From assembly GCA_900547955.1 (NCBI GenBank), contig URIR01000022.1, positions 1 through 29,865 of the forward strand: 29,865 nucleotides of DNA. The letters run 5' to 3'. The position numbers and the translations under genes were made by a program. The notes beneath the pieces are model-generated. The model was not told the origin of the DNA and searched no databases. It was given only the letters and a program-made list of their open reading frames with translations. How positions within the stretch are numbered: position 1 is the first letter of the stretch; every line of letters starts with the position of its first letter. This document shows, in pieces, positions 15,156 to 23,526 of the stretch. This DNA is from an uncultured Eubacteriales bacterium. Its GTDB lineage: Bacteria; Bacillota; Clostridia; Christensenellales; QALW01.

Positions 15156-16841
15156 ATGAAATTGAAAACCCTGATAAAAAACCGCAAAGAGCTTTTTATT
15201 ATACTTAGCATAATTCTGGCAGTAGCTATAATTGCCGTTTTATTGATATTGCTGCTGCCCGCAAAAAAGCCGGCTCCCGCAGAACATGACATACTCAACT
15301 CGCTTCCGTCCAATATAGCCTGCGTACCCTATCTTAAAAACGGCAGTCTGTATATTATGCAGGACGGAGAGTCCTCTCTTATAAGCGAAAAGGTATATGA
15401 TGACGACGACGTTGAAAAGGCTCAGCTTTTCGATTACGTCTGGTCCTGCTCCGGCAGCGAATTATTATATCTCAAGAACGCCGAAGACTGCGGCGAATTA
15501 ATGCATTACAAAAACGGCTCCAATCAGCTGATTGCCAAAGGAGTAACCTCCTGGTGTACTGTAGAAAAAATGGACAGAGCCGCATACATAATAGACGAGG
15601 ATTCTGCTCTGCAAACAGGCATGCTCATGTTATACTACAATAATTCCTCTATCCTGCTGGATATAAACGTACAGCCCTCCTCCGTGCGCTTCAGCTCAGA
15701 CGGAAATTATCTATATGCCCTTAAATGCCACGATACCAGCGAATTAAGCACAGGCATCGGTGATTTGATAAGATACGACATGCAAGGCAAGGGTGAAATT
15801 ATACAAAAGGACGTTTATGGAATCAACTGGATATCATACGACGGCAGCTCATACATATGCCTGTCTCAAAACGCGGATACAATTACATATGATTATCTTA
15901 TTGTTTCAGGCGAACTCAGCACAACCATAACTGGCGTATATGCCGCCCATATATCAGACGACCGCAGCATAATGTATCTGCTGGCAGATTTCAATTCGGA
16001 GCTTGAAATGGGAACCCTATACGCTCTATCCATTGCCGACCTTAATAAGCGCGAATTGGCTCAGAATGTCGCATATATTAATCCAGGCGGCATAACCGAC
16101 CTCACTCAGGGAATATTATACAGTACGCCCGGAGATATGGCCGGCAGATACGATATAAATTACGTTACCTCATCGGGCAAAATTTACACTCTGATATCCG
16201 ATGGCTTTGAAGAATCTCTATATACGATATATCTCAATACCCAGAAACAAACCGGATACATACTCATGCACGGCGTAAGCGCCGACCGTCATACGCTCCA
16301 CTATGTTAAATGGTCTAATGGCAACATTGAAGATAAAAAGCTGGACGAGCATGTGCATGAGATAATATATTACGAGGCCTGCGACAGCATATTATATATT
16401 AAAAACGGAAGCGGCAATACGGCCGACCTTTATATGGTAACCGGAGACCAGGAAAGAAAGCTGGTAGCGGAAGGCACCGGCGCTATATACAACAGCGCCG
16501 ACCAATCATACTATTCCTGCTCGCTGCTTTCAAACGACGGCAAAAAGGCTTTATATTTTACTAATCTTATCAATACTGAGGAAAGCGAGCTGGAATCCCA
16601 TCCAATCGCCTCATTATACGGCACAATGCATATTATTGACCTTGAAACAGGGAAAAGCACGGAAATATCCAAGCAGGTAGTAGCTAACGCCGCCCTATCC
16701 ATAATGACGGACGCCAATATGGAAAATATATATTTCATGACCTTAAATGGAGAGCGGCTGAATCTTTGCCAGTACGCCTCAGGCGAAACAGCCGTTTTAG
16801 ACGAAAGCATAATGAATATGTTAGTGCCTACCATGCAGTAA
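15156..16841 (+). CDS. Membrane-anchored extracytoplasmic protein, probable beta-propeller, unknown function
   Basis: A 561-residue protein with a short basic N-terminus (KLKTLIKNRKE), one transmembrane helix (about residues 13-35, ending LLLLPAKKP) and a large outer domain. No lipobox Cys follows, so it is a single-pass signal-anchor protein rather than a lipoprotein. The outer part has repeating short segments such as LKNGSLYIMQDGESSL, SDGNYLYALK, DDRSIMYLLAD and SNDGKKALYFTN, with aromatic, Gly and Asp spacing like the WD40/PD40-type propeller repeats of TolB or DPP-IV N-terminal domains. No protease motif is visible. GAAAGGA lies before the ATG. It is paired with the cytoplasmic CBS protein, suggesting a sensor or envelope role. 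Confidence 0.75.
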   Translation: MKLKTLIKNRKELFIILSIILAVAIIAVLLILLLPAKKPAPAEHDILNSLPSNIACVPYLKNGSLYIMQDGESSLISEKVYDDDDVEKAQLFDYVWSCSGSELLYLKNAEDCGELMHYKNGSNQLIAKGVTSWCTVEKMDRAAYIIDEDSALQTGMLMLYYNNSSILLDINVQPSSVRFSSDGNYLYALKCHDTSELSTGIGDLIRYDMQGKGEIIQKDVYGINWISYDGSSYICLSQNADTITYDYLIVSGELSTTITGVYAAHISDDRSIMYLLADFNSELEMGTLYALSIADLNKRELAQNVAYINPGGITDLTQGILYSTPGDMAGRYDINYVTSSGKIYTLISDGFEESLYTIYLNTQKQTGYILMHGVSADRHTLHYVKWSNGNIEDKKLDEHVHEIIYYEACDSILYIKNGSGNTADLYMVTGDQERKLVAEGTGAIYNSADQSYYSCSLLSNDGKKALYFTNLINTEESELESHPIASLYGTMHIIDLETGKSTEISKQVVANAALSIMTDANMENIYFMTLNGERLNLCQYASGETAVLDESIMNMLVPTMQ

Positions 16842-16894
16842 AAAGCACTCCCCCTACTTTCTCAATTAATAAGAATTACAACGTCAATTTGTAC

Positions 16895-16948
16895 GCTTCC
16901 GATTCTCTATAAAATGTTTCGGAAGCATTTTATATTATATTTTTATCC
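16895..16948 (+). terminator. Terminator-like region with two alternative hairpins
   Basis: GCTTCCGA (16895-16902) pairs with TCGGAAGC (16919-16926), followed by ATTTTATATTATATTTTT; this is the likely terminator of the CBS/propeller transcript. TATAAAATG (16908-16916) can instead pair with CATTTTATA (16926-16934). The two stems share bases and enclose each other's arm, so they exclude each other. Confidence 0.5.
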
Positions 16949-17007
16949 TTGCTGCAGTTATGAAACTGGCTAGGGTTATTTCAGAAGCATTTTATAATAT
17001 AATTTTC
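16917..17007 (+). repeat. Direct repeat, two units of about 28 bases
   Basis: TTTCGGAAGCATTTTATATT (from 16917) recurs as TTTCAGAAGCATTTTATAAT (from 16979), offset 62 bases, and the likeness continues into the following A/T run with a few mismatches. The rest of the 16842-17162 gap shows only A/T-rich DNA, a weak relic resembling the TA-flanked element's end near 17025-17045, and the terminator at 17097. Confidence 0.6.
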
Positions 17008-17096
17008 TCTTGCCCTCAATATAGTCCCCTATAAACTGAGGATTACGCCGCAGGCAGATAATTAATTATCAATATAAGAAGCTCATATAATACAAA

Positions 17097-17130
17097 GCGC
17101 TTGAAAGAAATATAGATTTCTCTCAAGCGC
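17097..17130 (-). terminator. Terminator of the rnf/ppx/hydratase transcript
   Basis: On the minus strand GCGCTTGAGAGAAAT pairs with ATTTCTTTCAAGCGC (15 bp, one G-U) around the 4-base loop CTAT, followed by TTTGTATTAT. It lies about 33 bases after the hydratase stop. Confidence 0.85.
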
Positions 17131-17162
17131 CCTGCTGAATCAAATTATAGCTGTTCGCCAAG

Positions 17163-19397
17163 CTATTTTTCCGAATAATAGTTAATAAGACCGCCGCTTA
17201 CCAATATGTCTCTTTCATCGTCCGTCATAGCGGGTATCCTAAGGCTTATCTCAACCGCCTTATCCTGCTTTAAAATATATGCGCGCACGCTGTCAGCCTT
17301 GGAAAGCACTTCGTCTCTTATTCCGGGTATATATATAAAATCATCCGTTTCAAAGAGCTTAGCTTCCTCTTCCGAAACAGTAAAGGGCACCATACCCCAG
17401 TTTATAAGGTTGCTTCTATAGCGCTTTGTGGCGTAATCCAAAGCGATATTCGCCCAGCCTCCAAGCACCTTTTGACAGCTTGCCGCCTGTTCCCTGGCCG
17501 AGCCGTCTCCCGGCATATTGGCATAAATTGCGCTGCCGACGCCCAGGCTGCCGTCAAAGGCTCCGCCTAATTGCTCAGCAGCACGGACATACTGAGAATC
17601 AGGCGTTTTGCCGCTGTCCAAAAGCTCCTGCTGAGCGCGGGCCGCTTTGCTCTTCCCCACATAAGCGGGGTCCTTGCGCGAAAGCGCATACTCTGAAAGC
17701 TTATAGGGATTGGAGCGCAAAGTGCTGGTTTCACCCGAAGGAATAAGCTCGTCAGTAGTTGTAACCTTATCCCTTATAACCGAGCATAACCTTATAAGCA
17801 GATTTTCAGGCATTTGATGTAATTTAGGCCAATCGGCTATATTGGGACCAAGCACCAGCTCTTCCTCAGGCTGCGGGCGTCCATAGCCATTATACACGCG
17901 CTTTTTATAAAGCTCATCATGATAGGTATACGGATATTTTTTATAATCCACCTCAATTTCATCCGCGCCCGTAAGCCTGCCTCCATTAAGCGCAGTAGCC
18001 GCTATAGAGCGAGCGTCCATAAGCGCGCAGTAGGATATCTGGCCATCCCCCGGCTTTGAGCCTTCTCTGTTGGGAAAATTGCGGGTACAATGGCGTATAG
18101 AAAAAGCATTATGCGCAGGCACGTCTCCGGCGCCAAAGCACGGGCCGCAGAACGCCGTCTTTATAACGGCGCCCGCCTCCATAAGCGCGGCCATTCCGCC
18201 GTTATTTACTATTTCATAATACACGCTCTGGCTTGCCGGGTATACGCTCAGGGCAAATTCTCCGCTGCCTGTGCTTCCACCCTTAAGGATATCAGCCGCC
18301 GCCATAATATTTTCAAATATTCCTCCCGCACAGCCTGCAATTATCCCCTGGTCCACATAAAATTCACCGTTAATAAGCTTATCCGTTAAGCGGCTCTTAA
18401 TACCTGACGAAGCATACTGCTCGTTAGCCGTCTTTTCCAATTGAACAAGCAGTTCCTCCGCGTTATCCTTAAACTCGCGTATGGTATAAGCGTTGCTTGG
18501 ATGAAAGGGAAGCGCTATCATGGGCTGTATCTTATCCAGCTCCACGACAATAACGCCGTCATAACATGCCATACCAGCAGGCCTAAGCTCCTTAAAATCC
18601 TGTTCACGCTTATGTATCCGGTAATATTCCCTAACCGCTCCGTCTGTTTCCCATATAGAGCTGAGGCAGGTGGTTTCTGTCGTCATAACGTCTATACCGC
18701 AGCGGTAATCCACGCTTAGATTATTTATGCCCTCCCCTATAAATTCCAGCACCTTATTCTTAACATGACCGCCCGAAAACACCTCTTTTATCAGCGCTAT
18801 AGCCACGTCGTGCGGGCCGACTCCCGGCCTGGGAGCACCCTTTAGCATAACGGCTATTACCTCCGGATAATTTATATCATAGGTCTTGCTTAAGAGCTGT
18901 TTAACTAATTCCGGCCCGCCCTCGCCTACGGCCATGCAGCCAAGCGCACCATAACGCGTATGGCTGTCCGAGCCTAAAACCATTTTGCCGCAGCCCGCCA
19001 ATTCCTCTCTGGCATAGGAATGTATAACCGCGATATGCGGAGGCACAAATATTCCGCCATACTTGCGCGCCGCCGTATAGCCGAAAACATGGTCGTCCTC
19101 GTTCAGCGTCCCCCCAACGGCGCAAAGGCTGTTATGGCAGTTAGTCAGCGCATAGGGCACGGGAAACTCCTTTAGTCCGCTTGCACGAGCAGTCTGAATA
19201 ATACCAACATAGGTTATATCATGTGAGGTTAAAGCGTCAAATTTCAATTTGAGGCTGCGCATATTCCCCGAGGTATTATGAGCCGAAAGTATCTGATACG
19301 CCATAGTGCGCTTAGATGCGCCGCCATCGTCGTTATAATTTTTTATAATCTCTCTTCCATCTTTAATAAATGTCTTTTCCCAGTTGCAGCTAATCAT
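17163..19397 (-). CDS. Aconitase-family hydratase (YbhJ-like)
   Basis: A 744-residue member of the aconitase superfamily. VLGSDSHTRYGALG (142-147 for GSDSHT) is the active-site signature, and Cys356 (AGCAGG) with Cys417 and Cys420 (FCGPCFGAGD) provide the [4Fe-4S] ligands. The C-terminal quarter is the mobile swivel domain, as in single-chain aconitases. The overall pattern is closest to the YbhJ-type 'hydratase' branch; whether it acts on citrate or another hydroxyacid is not known. I start at the ATG at 19397, with AAAGGAG 8 bases upstream and the previous gene's stop 16 bases away; the longer frame from 19475 overlaps that gene. It is the last gene of the transcript, behind a Ppx/GppA gene. 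Confidence 0.88.
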   Translation of the reverse strand: MISCNWEKTFIKDGREIIKNYNDDGGASKRTMAYQILSAHNTSGNMRSLKLKFDALTSHDITYVGIIQTARASGLKEFPVPYALTNCHNSLCAVGGTLNEDDHVFGYTAARKYGGIFVPPHIAVIHSYAREELAGCGKMVLGSDSHTRYGALGCMAVGEGGPELVKQLLSKTYDINYPEVIAVMLKGAPRPGVGPHDVAIALIKEVFSGGHVKNKVLEFIGEGINNLSVDYRCGIDVMTTETTCLSSIWETDGAVREYYRIHKREQDFKELRPAGMACYDGVIVVELDKIQPMIALPFHPSNAYTIREFKDNAEELLVQLEKTANEQYASSGIKSRLTDKLINGEFYVDQGIIAGCAGGIFENIMAAADILKGGSTGSGEFALSVYPASQSVYYEIVNNGGMAALMEAGAVIKTAFCGPCFGAGDVPAHNAFSIRHCTRNFPNREGSKPGDGQISYCALMDARSIAATALNGGRLTGADEIEVDYKKYPYTYHDELYKKRVYNGYGRPQPEEELVLGPNIADWPKLHQMPENLLIRLCSVIRDKVTTTDELIPSGETSTLRSNPYKLSEYALSRKDPAYVGKSKAARAQQELLDSGKTPDSQYVRAAEQLGGAFDGSLGVGSAIYANMPGDGSAREQAASCQKVLGGWANIALDYATKRYRSNLINWGMVPFTVSEEEAKLFETDDFIYIPGIRDEVLSKADSVRAYILKQDKAVEISLRIPAMTDDERDILVSGGLINYYSEK

Positions 19398-19413
19398 TAG
19401 TATTACTCCTTTA

Positions 19414-20922
19414 TTACAGTATGACCAAATTCTTTCCGTAAGCTTTTTTGAAAATATTTCCGCTGGTAAGCGCATCCTTTATTTCCAGCGAAGCGTCAGC
19501 CGTAGCGGCAGTCTTAACTATTACCGAATCGCCCAGAATATCACAGCTTACGCCCGTTATAACGCCCGACATGCATCTGTCAAAGCTCTCCGCAATCCTG
19601 ATGAGCACTCCCAGCTTGTTGATTATATCAATATCCGCGCCGTTAATTATATCTCCGTATTTAATATAGTCCTTTTTCATTTCCTCCTTACGGTGAAAAG
19701 CCGCTATAAAGGAAGCCATAAGCCTGTCCCTGTGATTCAGCCCGTAAAGATTGCCGTTAATCATCATATAAAAGGTATGCTTATGATGGTCGTAATATTT
19801 TATTCGCTGGCCTATATCATGCAGCATTCCAGCCGCCCTTATAAGCCGCAGATAGGAATTGGGCAGCTTATGAAGCTGGCGCAGCTGCTCGAACATGGAG
19901 ACCGCTATCTGAGTTACCCTTTCGGCATGCTCCGGATTCTCATTATATTGTCCCGAAAGATTCTTCAAGCTGAAATCCAGGACGTTGGGAGTAGGCTTTA
20001 CGGCAAGCTGCGGGTCTATATGCTCAAAAATTATTCCCTCCCGCATACCTGTGCAGCTTACATAAATATCGCTGCTGTTTATACGCTTTATCAGAGAGGT
20101 CATGGCCGCCAGAGCGCCCAGGAATATATCCGCGCGCTCGTTGGATAACCCCTTTATCTTCATTCTGCCGTCTAAATCCAGTTTTTTAACGCCCTCGTAT
20201 ACTAAATTTACTTCCTTTTCCGTCATAAAATAATTATGCGCTACATCCAGACTGTATTTTTTCTTTTTGCGCAAGATTTTACCCACGTTTCTAAACGAGC
20301 CGCCTACGCCTATAAGAGGCAGATTGGATATATTCTGAAGCCAGGGCAATTCGTCAAACTGCGCTGAAATAAATTCCTCTATAGCGTCCATCTGCTCAGG
20401 CTGCACCTTATCGTGCAGTCCAAACTGCTCGGTAAGAGTTACCGTGCCAAAAGGCAAGCATGCGAGATTCTTAACCTGGCGCTTCTCAAAATGCACCAGT
20501 TCTACCGTACCGCCGCCTATATCCATAATAACGCCCGCGTCTATATCAATTGTATTTATAACGCCCTGATAGACGTAAATCGCCTCCTGCTCGCCTGTAA
20601 GCAAAGTAAGATTTATTCCCGTCGCGGCGTAAACCTCGTCCAGCAAGCTGCGCTGATTGGCCGCGCGACGCACCGCGGCGGTAAGCACAGGAATAACCTC
20701 GGTTATATCATTGGCCATACACAGGCGTTTAAACATCTGAAGAGTTTTGATAAGCTGCTGTATCCGTCTAGGTCTGATTATATTATCCTGAGTCATGTCT
20801 GAAATAAGTCTGACAGGCTCTTTAAGCTCATCCACAATCCGATAGGAGCCGTTATCGTAAAGATTAACCACCACCATTCTAGTTGTATTGGAGCCTACAT
20901 CAATTACCGCAAGCTTTTTCAT
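19414..20922 (-). CDS. Ppx/GppA phosphatase with C-terminal HD domain
   Basis: A 502-residue protein. The N-terminal actin-like Ppx/GppA domain (1 to about 310) shows the phosphate-binding motifs IDVGSNTTRMVV (7-18), MDIGGGTVELV and GVGGSFRNVG. It is followed by a helical HD-type domain with MLHDIGQRI and YYDHHKH. Enzymes of this family remove terminal phosphate from inorganic polyphosphate or pppGpp; the two activities cannot be separated from sequence. The length matches the long, HD-containing form. AAAGGAG precedes the ATG. It lies 56 bases after rnfB with no terminator between, so read-through from rnf is likely, and it is followed closely by the hydratase gene. Confidence 0.9.
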   Translation of the reverse strand: MKKLAVIDVGSNTTRMVVVNLYDNGSYRIVDELKEPVRLISDMTQDNIIRPRRIQQLIKTLQMFKRLCMANDITEVIPVLTAAVRRAANQRSLLDEVYAATGINLTLLTGEQEAIYVYQGVINTIDIDAGVIMDIGGGTVELVHFEKRQVKNLACLPFGTVTLTEQFGLHDKVQPEQMDAIEEFISAQFDELPWLQNISNLPLIGVGGSFRNVGKILRKKKKYSLDVAHNYFMTEKEVNLVYEGVKKLDLDGRMKIKGLSNERADIFLGALAAMTSLIKRINSSDIYVSCTGMREGIIFEHIDPQLAVKPTPNVLDFSLKNLSGQYNENPEHAERVTQIAVSMFEQLRQLHKLPNSYLRLIRAAGMLHDIGQRIKYYDHHKHTFYMMINGNLYGLNHRDRLMASFIAAFHRKEEMKKDYIKYGDIINGADIDIINKLGVLIRIAESFDRCMSGVITGVSCDILGDSVIVKTAATADASLEIKDALTSGNIFKKAYGKNLVIL

Positions 20923-20978
20923 TTGTCATCTCTCCTTTATCACTACGGCTCATGCCGGTTATATAGCAAAATTTATAT

Positions 20979-21761
20979 TCAACCCTTTTTCAGAGCTTTC
21001 TGCGGACAGCGCTCAACGCACTTAAAACACCCTATGCATTTATCGTTATCAATAACTGGCAGATGATTTATAATTGTTATAGCGCCCTGCTCGCATACCT
21101 TGGCGCACAGCCCGCAGCCCACGCAGCCAGCCGTACATACATCCTTAACCCTCCTACCCATTTCCCTGGCGCTGCAGGGAACATATACGCGAGTATTAAG
21201 CGGCAGAATGCTTATTAGTCCGTGGGGGCACTCTTTAACGCACAGCCCGCAGGATATGCATTTAGCCTTATCCACCTCAGGCACTCCATGCTCGTTAAGG
21301 CTTATAGCCTGAGACGGACACACCTTAGCGCAGCTCAGCAGACCAACGCAGCCATACGGACAGCCCTTTTTCCCATCGGCAGCCGCGGCCCGGCAGTCGG
21401 CCAGCCCCTGATAATCAGCCCTATCCTCGCAGCGTTTTCCCCCATGACAGCCGATAAAAGCCGCCGTAGGAAAAACCGCCTTAGCCTCCACGCCTAAAAT
21501 TTCCGCTATCCTTCTGCGGTTTTCCTGGCTTGCCACAGGGCATTGAGAAATATCCGCTCTGCCTTCGGACAGGGCCTTAGCCATGGCTCCGCAGCCTGCA
21601 AAGCCGCAGCTGCCGCAATTTGCGCCTGAAAGCAGGGACAATATTTCCTCCTGCTTTTTATCCATGGGAACGGCAATATATTTATCTGCAAGCGCTAAGG
21701 CCAGCCCCAGAATTAAGCCCAGCCCAGCGACAATACATACGCTGGCAATAAAAACCGTCAA
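20979..21761 (-). CDS. rnfB: Rnf complex subunit RnfB (ferredoxin-accepting iron-sulfur protein)
   Basis: A 260-residue subunit that takes electrons from reduced ferredoxin. An N-terminal membrane helix (about 4-25) is followed by a 4Fe-4S motif CGSCGFAGCGAMAKAL (residues around 50), then several ferredoxin-type clusters: CPYGC with CAKVC, CISCGLCVKECPHG, CVGCGLCAKVCEQG and CIGCFKCVERCPQK. It starts at a TTG, with GGGAGG 7 bases upstream; no alternative ATG fits. The stop of rnfA lies 13 bases before it. It is the last gene of the rnf cluster, as in other Clostridia. Confidence 0.95.
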   Translation of the reverse strand: MTVFIASVCIVAGLGLILGLALALADKYIAVPMDKKQEEILSLLSGANCGSCGFAGCGAMAKALSEGRADISQCPVASQENRRRIAEILGVEAKAVFPTAAFIGCHGGKRCEDRADYQGLADCRAAAADGKKGCPYGCVGLLSCAKVCPSQAISLNEHGVPEVDKAKCISCGLCVKECPHGLISILPLNTRVYVPCSAREMGRRVKDVCTAGCVGCGLCAKVCEQGAITIINHLPVIDNDKCIGCFKCVERCPQKALKKG

Positions 21762-21774
21762 ATCCAGCCCTCCC

Positions 21775-22362
21775 TTATTTCATCATTCCCGAAAAGCCCA
21801 GAAACGCAAGGGACATAAGCCCGGCAGTCATTAACGCTATAGGCTTGCCCCGCATGGCGCGGGGAAGATTTACCGTCTCCTGACGCTCCCGTATGGCCGC
21901 CATCAATACAAGGGCCAGAGTAAAGCCCAGCGCCGCGCCTATGCCCAGCGCCAGAGATTCTATTATATCATATCCATTGTCAATATTCAAGATGGCGGCG
22001 CCCAAAACGGCGCAATTTGTTGTAATTAACGGAAGATAAACGCCTAACGCCTCATAAAGAGTAACGCTTACCCGTTTTATTATCATCTCTACCAACTGCA
22101 CAAGGGAGGCGATAACCAATATAAATACCAACGTGCGCAGATACGTAACGTCGAATCTGACCAGCACATAATTATACAAAACATTAGTTATAACCGAGGC
22201 TAAGGCCATTACAAAGGTAACTGCCGCTCCCATACCCACGGCGGTTTTAACCTTGTTGGAAACGCCCATAAACGGGCATATTCCCATAACCCTGGAAAAT
22301 ACGAAATTATCTACTATTATCGCGCTTACTATTATGCCCAGAATGTTTATTACTCCGTCCAT
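21775..22362 (-). CDS. rnfA: Rnf complex subunit RnfA
   Basis: A 195-residue six-helix membrane subunit homologous to NqrE. The N-terminus IIVDNFVFSRVMGICPFMG and a later LITTNCAVLGAAI carry the paired conserved cysteines that hold the intramembrane iron-sulfur centre with RnfE; the two halves have opposed topology. It starts with an ATG whose first base is the last base of the rnfE stop region, so translation is coupled. It forms the membrane core of ion translocation with RnfD and RnfE. Confidence 0.95.
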   Translation of the reverse strand: MDGVINILGIIVSAIIVDNFVFSRVMGICPFMGVSNKVKTAVGMGAAVTFVMALASVITNVLYNYVLVRFDVTYLRTLVFILVIASLVQLVEMIIKRVSVTLYEALGVYLPLITTNCAVLGAAILNIDNGYDIIESLALGIGAALGFTLALVLMAAIRERQETVNLPRAMRGKPIALMTAGLMSLAFLGFSGMMK

Positions 22363-22979
22363 CAGCTCTTACTCCCCCTTTTATTGCGTACAGCGGCTAA
22401 AACCGCCAAAACCGCGCCCAAAGTAATGAAGCCGCCGGCAGTCATGGTAAAGCCGCTTATCGCGGGCACTTCCTGAGGCAGCAAACGGAAGCCAAAGATA
22501 CTGCCCGAGCCCAAAAGCTCGCGTATGCTCCCAATTATAGTAAGCGCTACAGTAAAGCCCGAGCCGGTACCCAGCGCGTCGGCCGCCGAGGCAAGCAGCC
22601 CGTTTTTAGAAGCAAAGCTCTCGGCGCGCTCCAAAATAATGCAGTTAACCACAATCAGCGGTATAAATATGCCCAGGGAAGCGTTAAGCGAGGGCAGAAA
22701 AGCCTCCAGAAGCATCTGAACTATAGTTGAAAAGGAGGCTATTACCACTATAAAGCAGGGTATACGCACCTGGTCGGGAATAAATTTCCTCAGCATAGAT
22801 ACCAGCAGACTCGAGCAAAGCAGCACAAATATAACCGACGCCCCCATGCCCAGGCCGTTTATAGCCGAAGTGGTAACCGCCAGGGTCGGACACATGCCCA
22901 GCACCATAACAAAGGTAGGATTGTTGGTTATGGCGCCCTCTTTAAAAATCCGAGCCAATGATTTTTTATTCTGCTCCAT
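22362..22979 (-). CDS. rnfE: Rnf complex subunit RnfE
   Basis: A 205-residue membrane subunit homologous to NqrD and paralogous to RnfA. EGAITNNPTFVMVLGMCPTLAVT-type N-terminus and LIVVNCIILERAESFASKNG carry the conserved Cys motifs; about six helices. The start overlaps the end of rnfG (22966-22979), and the end touches rnfA. The C-terminus is short and basic (RNKRGSKS). Confidence 0.95.
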   Translation of the reverse strand: MEQNKKSLARIFKEGAITNNPTFVMVLGMCPTLAVTTSAINGLGMGASVIFVLLCSSLLVSMLRKFIPDQVRIPCFIVVIASFSTIVQMLLEAFLPSLNASLGIFIPLIVVNCIILERAESFASKNGLLASAADALGTGSGFTVALTIIGSIRELLGSGSIFGFRLLPQEVPAISGFTMTAGGFITLGAVLAVLAAVRNKRGSKS

Positions 22980-23526
22980 TATCCATTAATCCTCCCATCA
23001 GATATTTTTCCATATATAAGCGCGCCGTATCTACCGCCTGAGTTACTCCGCGGGAAGAAACAGTCGCCCCGGTAATAGGCGTTATATCCTCGCCCAAAGC
23101 TATTTCGCCCTGCAATCCATTGAATTGTCCCAGAAATTCCTCTTCAGTAATTTTAGCTCCCAGATTAGGAGTCTCGCTGTGCGAGCCTACTATAACGCCT
23201 ATAATTTTTCCCGCAGCGTCAAACCCCACTCTCAAAGCTATGTCCCCGCCGTATCCCTGCGCGCGTATTATAACTATGCCGCCGGCATACTCGCCCTCCT
23301 TAAGCGCAATATAAGCGCCGTCAACACGGTCGAATTTTTCCTCAGCCTCCACCGTTTGGGATATATACTCAGCCCCTGGAATAAGCTGCTGAAGAGCGTT
23401 TTGTATTTCCTGACGCTCATTTTCAGCAATTCTGCCCGCCGTTAACGCGTTTACTCCCGCTAAAGCCGCAACGCATATAAGACAGACAAAAAACAAACGG
23501 AAGGTTATGCTTAAAATCTTTTTCAT
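22966..23526 (-). CDS. rnfG: Rnf complex subunit RnfG (covalent FMN protein)
   Basis: A 186-residue protein with one N-terminal membrane helix (about 5-27) and an outer FMN-binding domain. The flavinylation motif reads ITGATVSS with Thr155 as the expected FMN-linked residue. The usual Asp three residues before the Ser/Thr of this motif is Thr149 here, while an Asp lies at 147; the RnfD motif is canonical. FMN is normally attached by ApbE, which is not encoded in this window. The gene overlaps rnfD and rnfE by a few bases at both ends. Confidence 0.93.
   Translation of the reverse strand: MKKILSITFRLFFVCLICVAALAGVNALTAGRIAENERQEIQNALQQLIPGAEYISQTVEAEEKFDRVDGAYIALKEGEYAGGIVIIRAQGYGGDIALRVGFDAAGKIIGVIVGSHSETPNLGAKITEEEFLGQFNGLQGEIALGEDITPITGATVSSRGVTQAVDTARLYMEKYLMGGLMDNGAE

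Noticed and set aside
16895..16934. H-type pseudoknot formed by the two overlapping stems
   Set aside because: The order of arms fits a pseudoknot, but there is no loop to span the 8-bp first stem, so the stems are better seen as alternatives.
17025..17045. Possible further copy of the TA-flanked element end (TAGTCCCCTATAAACTGAGG)
   Set aside because: About 17 of 20 terminal bases resemble the element end, but no opposite end is found about 155 bases away and no clean TA boundary is visible. At best a relic.
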